DNA of 64,000 bases, taken from the NCBI RefSeq assembly GCF_900096975.1, contig NZ_FMYQ01000009.1:62001-126000 (forward strand), read 5' to 3'. Under the pieces are notes generated by a model. It was not told where the DNA came from, made no database searches, and saw nothing but the letters and a program-made list of their open reading frames with translations. Positions 8,359 through 17,984 of the stretch are shown here, one piece after another. The position numbers and the translations under genes are program-made. The stretch is from Paraburkholderia lycopersici (GTDB lineage: Bacteria > Pseudomonadota > Gammaproteobacteria > Burkholderiales > Burkholderiaceae). How positions within the stretch are numbered: the first letter of the stretch is position 1; each line of letters opens with the position of its first letter.

Positions 8359-9477
8359 ATGAAAATCCTTACCGTATTTGGAACTCGCCCCGAGGCCATC
8401 AAGATGGCGCCGGTCGTGAAGGCGCTGGCCGCTGATAGCAGTCTGGACGCCAAGGTTTGCGTGACAGCACAGCATCGGCAGATGCTCGACCAGGTACTCG
8501 ATATTTTCGGGATCAAGCCTGATTTCGACCTCAATCTGATGGCGCCGAGTCAAGACCTTTCCGACATCACCAGCAAAGTCGTGCTGGGTATGCGCGACGT
8601 CTTCAAGGATTGGCGTCCCGACATGATTCTGGTCCATGGCGATACGACGACGACACTCGCGGCCAGTCTCGCGGCTTATTACGCGAAGGTTCAGGTGGGT
8701 CATGTGGAAGCCGGCTTGCGCACCAATAATAAATATTCGCCGTGGCCGGAAGAAATGAATCGGAGGCAAGTGGGGGCGATGGCCGATTTTCATTTCGCAC
8801 CGACCGAAAAGGCGCGCCAGAACCTGCTGGGCGAAGGCGTGGCGGACGGTTCCATTCATGTGACGGGCAACACGGTGATCGATGCGCTGTTGAGCGTCGT
8901 TGACCGTGTGCGCCAGGACGAGAGCCTGCGAACGAGTTTCGCGTCGCGATTCGATTTTCTCGATCCGGCCAGGCGCATGGTGCTTGTCACCGGGCACCGT
9001 CGCGAGAATTTCGGTGCAGGTTTCGAGCAAATTTGCCTTGGTCTGCGCGATATTGCATCGCGTGGGGACGTTCAGGTCGTCTACCCGGTGCATTTGAATC
9101 CGAACGTCCAGGAGCCGGTTCACCGGATTCTCTCTGATGTGGCGAATGTGCATCTCATCGAACCGCAAGATTATTTGCCATTTGTTTATTTGATGGACCG
9201 GAGTGCGTTGCTGGTTACGGACTCGGGCGGTGTGCAGGAAGAAGCGCCCTCGCTTGGAAAGCCTGTGCTCGTCATGCGCGATACCACCGAACGTCCCGAG
9301 GCGGTCGAGGCGGGCACGGTCAAGCTGGTAGGAACCGACAGTGACGTCATTGCCCGTGAAGCGAATTGCCTGCTGGATAACAAAGCTGCATATGAAACGA
9401 TGGCGCGTGCCCACAATCCGTTCGGAGACGGTCGTGCGGCTTCGCGAATTGTGGATATTTTGAAACAACATCACTGA
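8359..9477 (+). CDS. wecB: UDP-N-acetylglucosamine 2-epimerase (non-hydrolysing)
   Basis: A 372-residue enzyme converting UDP-GlcNAc to UDP-ManNAc. [15 protein letters not shown] at the N-terminus, [16 protein letters not shown] and [11 protein letters not shown] are all family hallmarks, and the length is normal. It is followed 17 bases later by the matching dehydrogenase, so the pair should supply UDP-ManNAcA for the capsule. It may serve this locus only, since no ECA genes are near. Confidence 0.96.
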   Translation: MKILTVFGTRPEAIKMAPVVKALAADSSLDAKVCVTAQHRQMLDQVLDIFGIKPDFDLNLMAPSQDLSDITSKVVLGMRDVFKDWRPDMILVHGDTTTTLAASLAAYYAKVQVGHVEAGLRTNNKYSPWPEEMNRRQVGAMADFHFAPTEKARQNLLGEGVADGSIHVTGNTVIDALLSVVDRVRQDESLRTSFASRFDFLDPARRMVLVTGHRRENFGAGFEQICLGLRDIASRGDVQVVYPVHLNPNVQEPVHRILSDVANVHLIEPQDYLPFVYLMDRSALLVTDSGGVQEEAPSLGKPVLVMRDTTERPEAVEAGTVKLVGTDSDVIAREANCLLDNKAAYETMARAHNPFGDGRAASRIVDILKQHH

Positions 9478-9494
9478 GAGAGACGGGGTCAACG

Positions 9495-10757
9495 GTGTTC
9501 AATACGATTTCAATGATTGGGTTGGGGTACATCGGTTTGCCCACTGCCACGCTGTTCGCTTCGCGCAAGAAGAAAGTGATCGGCGTGGATGTAAACAAGC
9601 GAGCCGTTGAAACGATTAATCAAGGCAAGATTCATATCATCGAGCCCGAACTCGACATCCTGGTTCACGCCGCGGTGACGGAAGGCTATCTCGTTGCGAC
9701 CACTTCGCCCCAGCCGGCCGACGCATTCCTGATCGCGGTGCCGACGCCGTTTACCGATGGCCACAAGCCTGATCTCAGCTACGTCGAGGCTGCGGCGAAA
9801 TCCATCGCCCCCGTTTTGCAGCGCGGCAACCTCGTCGTGCTGGAAAGCACGTCGCCGGTCGGTACGACCGAAAAGCTTGCGAAATGGCTTGCCCACGCGC
9901 GTCCGGATCTGACATTCCCGCAGCAGGTGAACGAAGAAGCCGATGTCCAGATCGCGTATTGCCCCGAGCGTGTGCTCCCTGGCCGCGTCGTGCACGAACT
10001 GGTGGCCAACGATCGAGTGATCGGCGGTATGACCCGGACTGCATCAGCCAAGGCGACCGAGCTGTACAAGGTTTTCGTCGAGGGCGAACTGATCACGACG
10101 GATTCGCGCACCGCGGAAATGTGCAAGCTGACCGAGAACAGCTCGCGCGACGTGAGCATCGCCTTTGCGAACGAGCTTTCGCTGATCTGCGATCAACTCG
10201 GCATCGACGTCTGGGAACTGATTCGCCTCGCCAACCGCCACCCGCGGGTGAATATCCTGCAGCCCGCCGCTGGCGTGGGGGGGCACTGCATCGCGGTCGA
10301 TCCGTGGTTCATCGTCGATTCGGCTCCGGAAGTCGCGCGCATGATCCGCACCGCCCGCGAGGTCAACGACTACAAGCCGGTATGGGTCGTGGAAAGGATC
10401 AAGGCGGCCATTGCCGATGTGTTGTCGCATAAGCCGAATGCGAGAATGGGCGACGTCAAGGTCGCGTGCCTGGGTCTGGCGTTCAAACCCAACATCGACG
10501 ATCTTCGCGAAAGTCCCGCGGTAGAAGTCGCAAAGCAGATCATGAAGGTCGGCTGCCAGGTGCTGGCGGTTGAGCCCAACATCGAGGAGTTGCCCGTTCG
10601 CCTCACGGATGGCATGACCCTGGTCACGCTCGAAGGCGCTTTGGCGCAGGCGGATGTGCTTTGCGTACTCGTCAAGCACCAGCCGTTTGTCGTGTCGGTC
10701 GAGGAAATCCGCAAGCACGCGCGAAGCGTTGACGTCGTGGGGCTCCTCGCGGCTTGA
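9495..10757 (+). CDS. wecC: UDP-N-acetyl-D-mannosamine dehydrogenase
   Basis: A 420-residue UDP-sugar dehydrogenase, oxidising UDP-ManNAc to UDP-ManNAcA with two NAD+. The N-terminal Rossmann motif is GLGYIGLPTA; AYCPERVLPG and EMCKLTENSSRDVSIA contain the conserved Lys; the catalytic Cys lies in VGGHCIAVDPWF; the C-terminal domain has LAFKPNIDDLRESPA. It starts at GTG 9495, after GAGAGAGACGGGG. Pairing with wecB fixes the likely substrate as ManNAc rather than glucose or GalNAc. Confidence 0.94.
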   Translation: MFNTISMIGLGYIGLPTATLFASRKKKVIGVDVNKRAVETINQGKIHIIEPELDILVHAAVTEGYLVATTSPQPADAFLIAVPTPFTDGHKPDLSYVEAAAKSIAPVLQRGNLVVLESTSPVGTTEKLAKWLAHARPDLTFPQQVNEEADVQIAYCPERVLPGRVVHELVANDRVIGGMTRTASAKATELYKVFVEGELITTDSRTAEMCKLTENSSRDVSIAFANELSLICDQLGIDVWELIRLANRHPRVNILQPAAGVGGHCIAVDPWFIVDSAPEVARMIRTAREVNDYKPVWVVERIKAAIADVLSHKPNARMGDVKVACLGLAFKPNIDDLRESPAVEVAKQIMKVGCQVLAVEPNIEELPVRLTDGMTLVTLEGALAQADVLCVLVKHQPFVVSVEEIRKHARSVDVVGLLAA

Positions 10758-10782
10758 ATTGTTGGATGCTGGAGTGATGACA

Positions 10783-13700
10783 ATGCAACAATCCTTGGTA
10801 CGTGACGCGGAAAGCGAATATCTGCGCGGTAACTATCGGGCTGCGAACGAGCTGTACGAACAGCTGGCAGTACTGTTGGGAAAGCAGTATTTCGAGGCGA
10901 ATATCAAGCTGTGCGAGCGCCGCCTCGCGCAGCTTGAGCGCCCGGTGGTCATCAAGCAATTGAGGATCGCCGCAGTGATGGATGACTTCACGCATCACGC
11001 CTTCGCTTCGGAATGCAAACTGCTCCCGCTGTCGGCGGTGAACTGGCAGGCGCAGATCGACGACTTCAAGCCGGATATCGTCTTCATCGAATCAGCTTGG
11101 CGCGGCCTGGACGAGTCGTGGGTCAAAAAGATCAGCGATCCTTCCGACGAACTGCGTGGACTGCTTCAGTGGGCCAAGGAAAAGCGGGTGCCGACCTTGC
11201 TTTGGTGCAAAGAGGATCCCGTTCATTTTTCGCGGTTTCTGCCCGTCGCCCGGCAGGTGGACCATGTGTTCACGACGGACATGGATTGCATTGCGAAATA
11301 CAAGCGCGCGCTCCGGCACGAGCGCGTGTACTTGCTTCCATTTGCGGCGCAGCCTGCCTTGCACAATCCACTGGCAACGGTGGAGCGCCGCGAGGGCTTT
11401 TCGTTTGCGGGCTCCTGGTATCCTCGTTATCTTGAGCGCCAAACCGATTTCCGCACCTTGATCGGCGTGGCGCGTAAGCTGAAATGGGTCGATATTTTCG
11501 ACCGCAACGGCAATCGACCGCTGCCGCATGATTTCGTTTTTCCGGAAGAATTCCACGCCGACATTCGCGGTACGCTTCCTTATACCGAGATGGACAAGGG
11601 GTATAAGGGCTATCGCTATGGCATCACGGTCAACACGGTCAAGCAGTCGCAGACCATGTTCGCACGTCGCGCCCTGGATCTGATGGCCTGCAACACCGTT
11701 GTCGTTAGCAACTTTTCGAAGGGGCTGAGACAGTTGTTCGGCGACCTGGTGATCGCTTCGGACAATCCGGTGGAACTGGAACGACGCCTCGCGCCGCTTG
11801 TCGACGACGACATGGCTTATCGCAAGTTCCGTCTGCAGGCCTTGCGCAAGGTGTTGGCCGAGCACACTTATTCGCATCGGCTGGCGTATATCGCGAGCAA
11901 GCTGTTCTCGCGCACGGTGAATCCCGAAGCGCCGAGTGTCGCGATGCTCGCGGAAGTCTCGTCGCAGCAAGAGGCCGCAGTCGTTACCGATGCGATGAAG
12001 CGGCAAGCGTGGTCGCACGTCTCACTCATTCTGGTGGCGCCTGCGGGCATTGGCGGCCAACCCGGTGTCGAAATCGTCGGCGATCGGCAGTCGGCCTTGT
12101 CGCGTGCCATGGAATTCGACTACGTCGCCCCTGTCTCGAGCGCCGACTACTACGGCCGACACTATGTGAGCGACATGGCACTCGCAACGGCATTTGCTTC
12201 AGGCGAGGGCTTGACCAAGGGGGCATTCTTTGGTCTCGCAAGTGACGGATCGCTAGAGGCCAAAGATACCGAACTGGAGTACGTACCCGTCCAGCGCGCC
12301 GCACTGCGCCGTAGCTTGTTGAGGCCGCAACTTTTGCAGCCTTGGGCTGAGAAAGCCGCCATTCGGCTCGACGACGCCGAAGTTACGTCCACGTCCATCG
12401 TTTCGGTCGATGCGTTCAGCTATTGCGCACTCGGCGCTACGAGCGACGCTGTGCCTGCAATCGTCGACGCCGAAGATATCCTGCGTGCTGGTGCGAGCCT
12501 GACGGGGGATATGCAGCTTCGCGCGCAGCGGGTTCAGGCGTTGAAGATCGACGAGAAAGTGGCGCTCGAGGCCGCCGCGTGGTTCCGTCTGTTGCCGAAA
12601 TCGATCGACCACCACTTGAAGCTGAGCCTGGATAAGGGCGGTCAGGTGGAAATCAAGAGCACGTTGCCGGCCGATGTACACAAGTACGTCTACTTGTCCC
12701 GTAAGTTCTCTGCCGCGGAAGTGACGGTGCGCAACGCTTTCGGCTTCGTGGCCGAGGGCGACGCGCAAGTCGAGATGAGGCTGGTTTTTGTTTTCCTCGA
12801 CGCCGACGGTCAAAAGATTTCGCATTTCATGCATCCGTTGGGAGCGTGCGAGTCTGTTTCGTTGCCGGTGGGGACGGCCTCGATTCGACTGGGCTTGCGC
12901 ATTCAGGGAACGGGGCGTGCCAACGTAGGCTGCATCGCGTTTTCGGAATCGCCACCATCGGAACGTGATCTGCTGCCGTCTTCGCGGCAATTGGCCGTGA
13001 GCCGGCAATACGCCAGCTATGATGATTTGTATCGCTACGGATTCGTCCATGCGCGCGTGAAAGCGTACAACCGTTCAGGCTTGCCGACGGAAGTCATGCG
13101 GATTACGCCGTCCGGGGGTGGGCGCTTCCGCGAGTTCGAAAATGTCGATGTCATCGAGACTGGCATTGGGCAGCTTCAACGCAGCCTGGCGGATGGCACG
13201 TACAACAATCTGGCGATGCATATCATCGATCGTCAGCTTTGGGATACCGTGCGAGAGCATCTGGATCGTGTGCGTGTCGTCATATGGGCGCATGGAGCGG
13301 AGGCGCAGCCCTGGTGGCGCCGGGCGATGAATCACACCACCGATCAGGCGCGCAATGCCGCGAGGCGTGACGCGGATGCTCGTATGTCAATGTGGCGTGA
13401 GATATTGACGCTGCGTCATCCCAACTTGAGTGTCGTGTTCATTTCCGAAAAGCAGGCGATGGAGGTGTTGTCCGACTTGCGCCTGTCCGTCGCCGAAGTG
13501 GGCAAGTTCGCGGTCATCCACAATTTCGTCGACGGCGAGCTGTTTGAGTATGCGCCCAAAGACGCCGCTCAGCGATTCAATCTGCTGTCGATCCGGCCTT
13601 TCGCGTCGCCGGTCTACGCCAACGATTTGACGGTGCGCGCCATTGAAAATCTGGCGGACGAGCCATTCTTCGACCAACTGCGTATACGCATGGTAGGTGA

Positions 13701-15300
13701 TGGACCGCTCTTCGAGCAGACTGTCGAGCCGCTGCGCCGATTCCCGAACGTCGAACTGTCTCAGGGCTTTTTGAGCCAGCGTGAAATCGCCGATTTGCAT
13801 CGGGAGTACGGGGTTTTCCTCGTGCCGTCGCGCATGGATTCCCAAGGCGTGTCGCGCGACGAAGCGATGGCTTCCGGCCTCGTCCCGATTACTAATCGTG
13901 TGGCGGCCATTCCAGACTTCGTCGACGACGCATGTGGCATTCTCGCCGAGCCGGAAGACGCCGCCGGAGTGGCGGAGGGTGTGCGCCGTCTGGTCGCCGA
14001 ACCTGGCGATTTTCTGGCCATGTCGCGAGCCGCTGCGGAGCGTGTGCGCGCTCAATCGGGCTATTCCCAGACTATCGGGAAAGAACTCGCGCTGTTCAAC
14101 CGACAAGAAGCAGATGAGGTCTGTGCCACGGCGGCCAGCAAACTGGGGGCAAGGGATGCTCACGCCTTCGAGATCGCGCTGTACGGTGACGTGAACCTCA
14201 ATGTCATGGACGGCTCGGCGATATGGGCGGCGTCACTGGCGGAGGTGCTGGGCGGGATCAGCGATACGCGTGTCTCCTTGGTATTGAAAGCGAGGATCCA
14301 GCGCACGCAGATCATCTCGCGCCTGCTCGATCTCACGCCTTCGGTGTGGCTGATCGAACCGGAGGTCGAAGAGCCACGGGGTCTGTCACAAGATGCAGCG
14401 GTGGCCTGGCTCGAAACGCTGGACGAAGAGCGTTCGTTCAATGCGTTCATCATGCGTGGTCTGGAAGTGTGCAGCCGCGCGGCGCGGTCTCCGCGGTTCG
14501 CCGGGCGGATCTGGGCATACCTGACCGATATTCCGCAGCAAATCGAACTTTTGGACGAAGAGACTCGGGAAAAAATTTCGACCATTGTTTCGGCGAGCCA
14601 GTACATCCTCTGCCAGACGCCGCAGATGCAGGAGTATTTTTCTCGCGTGTTTCCGCACGCGGCAGAACGCGTCAAGCTGCTGCCGCCGATGATTCCCACG
14701 ACGGAACTGGTCGACGCCTCGGTCGGTGCGGCGGCACCGTTCCGATATTGCTACGCGGGGAAATTCGCTCCCCGCTGGGGCATCAAGGAACTATTCGACT
14801 CGCATGCGCAGTTGCGTGCCGTTGAGCCCGCGTCCGAGCTGCACGTGTTTGGCGACAAGATTCACAATCCCGCCGACGATCCCGAGTTTCACCCGACTGT
14901 GCAAATGCGGTTAAATGGGGGAGAGGGCCTGCAATGGCATGGCGCTGTTGACCGGAACGGCCTCATGCGCCAATTGCGGGGCATGCATGCGAGTTGGGCG
15001 TTTCGTGATCCCGCTTTCGAGCGCGAAACGTTGGAGCTGTCGACCAAGGTCCTCGAGTATGCAAGCCTTGGTGTCCCGGTGATTCTCGCGCCCAGCGCGG
15101 TGTTCAAGTCGGTTCTGGGCGAAGACTATCCCCTGTTCGCTGAAACGCAAGAGCAGGCCGCTGCGCTTCTTCGCGAACTCGCAGCGTCTGTGGAGTTGCG
15201 TGCAAACGCCGCTGCGCGCCTGAGAACAGTGGCTAGCCGCTATAGCTTCGACTCCGTACGGCAGAGGATTTGTGAGCAGGGCTTGATCCCCGGTTATTGA
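10783..15300 (+). CDS. giant multi-domain glycosyltransferase (CgeB-like + two GT4-like modules)
   Basis: A 1505-residue protein. Residues about 95-375 are a CgeB/GT1_2-like module (FKPDIVFIESAWRG, LLWCKEDPVHF, VFTTDMDCIAKY, LMACNTVVVSN). Residues about 385-560 resemble a degenerate GT2-type domain, and about 600-740 a beta-rich, possibly carbohydrate-binding segment. A GT4-like module follows at about 747-1095 (MVGDGPLFEQ, VPSRMDSQGVSRDEAMASG). A third GT4-like module fills about 1127-1500 (YCYAGKFAPRWGIKEL, LSTKVLEYASLGVPVILAP). Several linkages may be made by one chain, making it a candidate capsule polymerase. ATG 10783 has GGAG at ideal spacing; ATG 10777 is too close to it. Confidence 0.85.
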   Translation: MQQSLVRDAESEYLRGNYRAANELYEQLAVLLGKQYFEANIKLCERRLAQLERPVVIKQLRIAAVMDDFTHHAFASECKLLPLSAVNWQAQIDDFKPDIVFIESAWRGLDESWVKKISDPSDELRGLLQWAKEKRVPTLLWCKEDPVHFSRFLPVARQVDHVFTTDMDCIAKYKRALRHERVYLLPFAAQPALHNPLATVERREGFSFAGSWYPRYLERQTDFRTLIGVARKLKWVDIFDRNGNRPLPHDFVFPEEFHADIRGTLPYTEMDKGYKGYRYGITVNTVKQSQTMFARRALDLMACNTVVVSNFSKGLRQLFGDLVIASDNPVELERRLAPLVDDDMAYRKFRLQALRKVLAEHTYSHRLAYIASKLFSRTVNPEAPSVAMLAEVSSQQEAAVVTDAMKRQAWSHVSLILVAPAGIGGQPGVEIVGDRQSALSRAMEFDYVAPVSSADYYGRHYVSDMALATAFASGEGLTKGAFFGLASDGSLEAKDTELEYVPVQRAALRRSLLRPQLLQPWAEKAAIRLDDAEVTSTSIVSVDAFSYCALGATSDAVPAIVDAEDILRAGASLTGDMQLRAQRVQALKIDEKVALEAAAWFRLLPKSIDHHLKLSLDKGGQVEIKSTLPADVHKYVYLSRKFSAAEVTVRNAFGFVAEGDAQVEMRLVFVFLDADGQKISHFMHPLGACESVSLPVGTASIRLGLRIQGTGRANVGCIAFSESPPSERDLLPSSRQLAVSRQYASYDDLYRYGFVHARVKAYNRSGLPTEVMRITPSGGGRFREFENVDVIETGIGQLQRSLADGTYNNLAMHIIDRQLWDTVREHLDRVRVVIWAHGAEAQPWWRRAMNHTTDQARNAARRDADARMSMWREILTLRHPNLSVVFISEKQAMEVLSDLRLSVAEVGKFAVIHNFVDGELFEYAPKDAAQRFNLLSIRPFASPVYANDLTVRAIENLADEPFFDQLRIRMVGDGPLFEQTVEPLRRFPNVELSQGFLSQREIADLHREYGVFLVPSRMDSQGVSRDEAMASGLVPITNRVAAIPDFVDDACGILAEPEDAAGVAEGVRRLVAEPGDFLAMSRAAAERVRAQSGYSQTIGKELALFNRQEADEVCATAASKLGARDAHAFEIALYGDVNLNVMDGSAIWAASLAEVLGGISDTRVSLVLKARIQRTQIISRLLDLTPSVWLIEPEVEEPRGLSQDAAVAWLETLDEERSFNAFIMRGLEVCSRAARSPRFAGRIWAYLTDIPQQIELLDEETREKISTIVSASQYILCQTPQMQEYFSRVFPHAAERVKLLPPMIPTTELVDASVGAAAPFRYCYAGKFAPRWGIKELFDSHAQLRAVEPASELHVFGDKIHNPADDPEFHPTVQMRLNGGEGLQWHGAVDRNGLMRQLRGMHASWAFRDPAFERETLELSTKVLEYASLGVPVILAPSAVFKSVLGEDYPLFAETQEQAAALLRELAASVELRANAAARLRTVASRYSFDSVRQRICEQGLIPGY

Positions 15301-15389
15301 ACGGCGGCGCGCGCCGGGTGATTTCCCGTCGCGGAGAGTAGATGCAACGATATAAGGGGCTGTATCCTCGTTATTCGATCCTTCCTGAC

Positions 15390-15426
15390 TTGTGCAATTC
15401 ACGGAAGATGTGGCAATAGTGCACAA
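15390..15426. promoter_or_regulatory. TTGTGCA...TGCACAA inverted repeat before the methyltransferase-deacetylase gene
   Basis: TTGTGCA (15390-15396) and TGCACAA (15420-15426) are exact reverse complements with 23 bases between, in the 148-base gap before the gene at 15449. The half-site TTGTGC is shared with the dyad at 1841-1894. It may mark an internal promoter or regulator site. Confidence 0.3.
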
Positions 15427-15448
15427 ATGAAGCAAACGTAAGGTGAGC

Positions 15449-16876
15449 ATGCGCAACGAGTATGACGAATTGATCAAACTGCTGCCGGACGACGCGTCAC
15501 AGGGGTCCGACATGCATTACGTGAGGGAAGTCCTCGCAGGTGCAGGGCCTTTGTCCGTGGTCGATCTGGGTTGCGGCGCCGGGACGTCGTTCCGGCAATT
15601 CAAGACGATCAATGCTCAAATTGGGTGGATCGGGATCGATTTCGAGGAATCTGCGGCCCGTCGGGCGCCGGACGTCCCCTTCAGCGCGTGGGATGGGCAC
15701 GCAATTCCGTTAGGCGACGCTACCGCTGATGTTGTGTATGCGCATCAATTGTTGGAGTCCGTTCGCTCGCCAGATGTGGTAATGAAGGAGATCGCGCGAG
15801 TGTTGAAACCCGGCGGCTATTTCATCGGCTCAACATCTCAGCTTGAGCCAGGTGTATCCGGTAGCCTCTGGAACTTCAAGCCCTTGGGTTTCAAGTTGAT
15901 TGTTGACGATGCGGGTCTTACGCTGATGCAGGTACGTCCCGGCATCGACGGCGCGACGTTGATCGCGCGCGCATTCCTCGGCAAGCCAAAATATATGTCG
16001 CGGTATTTTTCGTCAGAATCGCCGCTAAACAACTATATCGACACGCAAGCTGCCAAGGAAAATCTGAGTGGTAAAAAGGCAGCGATGCGGAAGATGCAAT
16101 ACTGCGGGCAGTTTTCATTCAAGGCGAAGAAGGAGATTTCGATGTCGCGAGGCTTGCCGATCATTACGTATCACCATCATTTGCCGAGCGAACTCAAGGA
16201 GGCGAGCCGCTTCAAGAACGGGACGGTCACCAATACGGTGGAGAGCTTCGAGGCGCAAATGGCGTGGCTGCATGAGAACGGCTATCAGTCGATGAAGCTG
16301 GCTGAGGTCGAAGATTACCTGACTGGTCGCGATTCGCGGCCGGCAGGAAAGCGGCTTCTGATTACGTTCGACGATGGGCATCTCAGCACAGCCCGCTATT
16401 GCTACGAGATTCTCAAGCGCTATGGGTTCACGGCCGTTGTGTTCCTGATTACGGGCAAGCAGCCGGAGAAATCCATCGAGGTACTGGAGCCTGATCTGCT
16501 GCAATACCTCTCCAGAGAAGAAATGACCGCCCAGCGCGACGTGTACGAATATGCGGCTCATACCCATGATTTGCACTCGCGCGACGAAGAGCATCGCTCC
16601 AACCTCGTAACGCGCGATGCACAGGCAGTAATGGACGACGTCGTGAAGTGCCGCGCCCTTGTGGGCGATTCGACCCACTTCTGCTTTCCGTTTGGTCAAT
16701 ATACCGATAGCGTGGTCGATGTCCTGATCGACGCCGGCTATCGATACTTCTATACGACTGACAAGGGGCTCGCTTATCCGGAGCCGGGCAAAGACGCTTA
16801 TTTGATCAAGCGGCTGAACGTTTCACCGCGGATGAACGTTCAGCAGTTTGCCGATCTGGTTGAGCGATCCGAGTAA
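15449..16876 (+). CDS. methyltransferase-polysaccharide deacetylase fusion
   Basis: A 475-residue two-domain protein. The N-terminal half is a class I SAM methyltransferase (VVDLGCGAGTS near residue 37; IARVLKPGGYFIGST). The C-terminal half, from about residue 232, is a NodB/PgaB-type deacetylase with TFDDGH (metal-binding Asp), HTHDLH (metal His pair) and FPFGQY. It probably modifies the capsule sugar, removing N-acetyl groups and adding a methyl group. AGG at good spacing before ATG 15449 supports that start over GTG 15443. An internal ATG at 16142 could give the deacetylase alone, but the frame is continuous through the junction. Confidence 0.85.
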   Translation: MRNEYDELIKLLPDDASQGSDMHYVREVLAGAGPLSVVDLGCGAGTSFRQFKTINAQIGWIGIDFEESAARRAPDVPFSAWDGHAIPLGDATADVVYAHQLLESVRSPDVVMKEIARVLKPGGYFIGSTSQLEPGVSGSLWNFKPLGFKLIVDDAGLTLMQVRPGIDGATLIARAFLGKPKYMSRYFSSESPLNNYIDTQAAKENLSGKKAAMRKMQYCGQFSFKAKKEISMSRGLPIITYHHHLPSELKEASRFKNGTVTNTVESFEAQMAWLHENGYQSMKLAEVEDYLTGRDSRPAGKRLLITFDDGHLSTARYCYEILKRYGFTAVVFLITGKQPEKSIEVLEPDLLQYLSREEMTAQRDVYEYAAHTHDLHSRDEEHRSNLVTRDAQAVMDDVVKCRALVGDSTHFCFPFGQYTDSVVDVLIDAGYRYFYTTDKGLAYPEPGKDAYLIKRLNVSPRMNVQQFADLVERSE

Positions 16877-16956
16877 ATGCAGAACGAATGCGCCAACGGA
16901 TCATGGGGTAACACGGTTGCCGCCCGGGTCGCCGGCCTGCGCGCGGCCGTAGCGTG

Positions 16957-17910
16957 ATGAGACGGTATGCACTGCTGACGGTGGATACCGAGGCACTGCC
17001 GAGGCGGGCGGACACGGATCATGTTCAGCGCCTCATTTGGGGTCGGCATGAGGCGGGTACGGCGGGCGTTCGCGAAATGTGCTCGATTGGTGCTGAATTC
17101 AATGTTCGGCACACGTTTTTTGTCGACATGTGCGCCACGACACGCTATCCGGCCGAAATGCGCGAGGTGGTGCGATGGCTGGACGATGCCGGCCAGGATG
17201 TGCAGCTCCATTTGCACCCGGAAACGTTGCCCAAAAGCTTCTGGTCGGAGCATGGTCTTGATGGGACGCCGGCATACATTAATGAGTTTGTCGGACAGGA
17301 TCGCGCAGAATTCTTGCTTAGGCACTTCGGCGGCCAGATAAGCGAAATAACGGGGAAGCGCGTGCTGGCCTGCAGGGCGGGGTCCTTCCGTTGGAATGCC
17401 GATTTTATCCGCGCGCTCAAGACAGTGGGCATCCCTTTTTCGTTCAACAATTCCATGCGGGGGTACACAGCAGGACGCTCCGCGTTTGGGCTGCCGACGA
17501 ATCTGCCCTACGTCTGGTCAAACAACGTAGTCGAAATCCCGGTCACGGAAAAATGGATTGCTGCTGATACGGGTAGGCCAGGGCGTTGGGCCAGCCTAAC
17601 ATATCCGGAGTCGAGTTATTTTTCGTTCCGGACGCGACGCTTCCGTGCGCTGCCCAGATTCCTGTCGCCGGGGCCAAAGTTTGCCGTCCTCCTGCTGCAT
17701 TCGTGGTCGTTTCTTCACTGGAACGAGAGGCGGCACGCGACATACGTCGATGAGCAGAGACTGGAGGGTTACCGCAAGCTACTGTCGCGGGTGTCGTTGG
17801 ACTACGACGTCATTACGTCTGCGGAGCTTGGGGAATTGCTCGCGCGTGGCAAGATCCCGATCAACTCGGTGGTGGATCTTGCCCAGGCGGATTCGGAAAA
17901 GCCTGCGTGA
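16957..17910 (+). CDS. polysaccharide deacetylase-like protein, copy 1
   Basis: A 317-residue protein of the NodB-fold superfamily. It begins MRRYALLTVDTEALP (a DTE motif where NodB has the Asp pair), then QLHLHPETLP (paired His) and CRAGSFRWN, a family-typical Arg/Gly motif. It is strongly similar to the next gene (start at 17985) along its full length, so the pair arose by duplication. It probably hydrolyses an acyl or acetyl group on capsule sugar. The start is set by alignment to the neighbour; a GTG 3 bases upstream is also possible. Confidence 0.75.
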   Translation: MRRYALLTVDTEALPRRADTDHVQRLIWGRHEAGTAGVREMCSIGAEFNVRHTFFVDMCATTRYPAEMREVVRWLDDAGQDVQLHLHPETLPKSFWSEHGLDGTPAYINEFVGQDRAEFLLRHFGGQISEITGKRVLACRAGSFRWNADFIRALKTVGIPFSFNNSMRGYTAGRSAFGLPTNLPYVWSNNVVEIPVTEKWIAADTGRPGRWASLTYPESSYFSFRTRRFRALPRFLSPGPKFAVLLLHSWSFLHWNERRHATYVDEQRLEGYRKLLSRVSLDYDVITSAELGELLARGKIPINSVVDLAQADSEKPA

Positions 17911-17984
17911 TTGAGGATGGTTGCCATAAACTTGTTGAGAATTGCTACGTGTAGCACTCGACTGAATAAGAGACTGTAGAAGCG

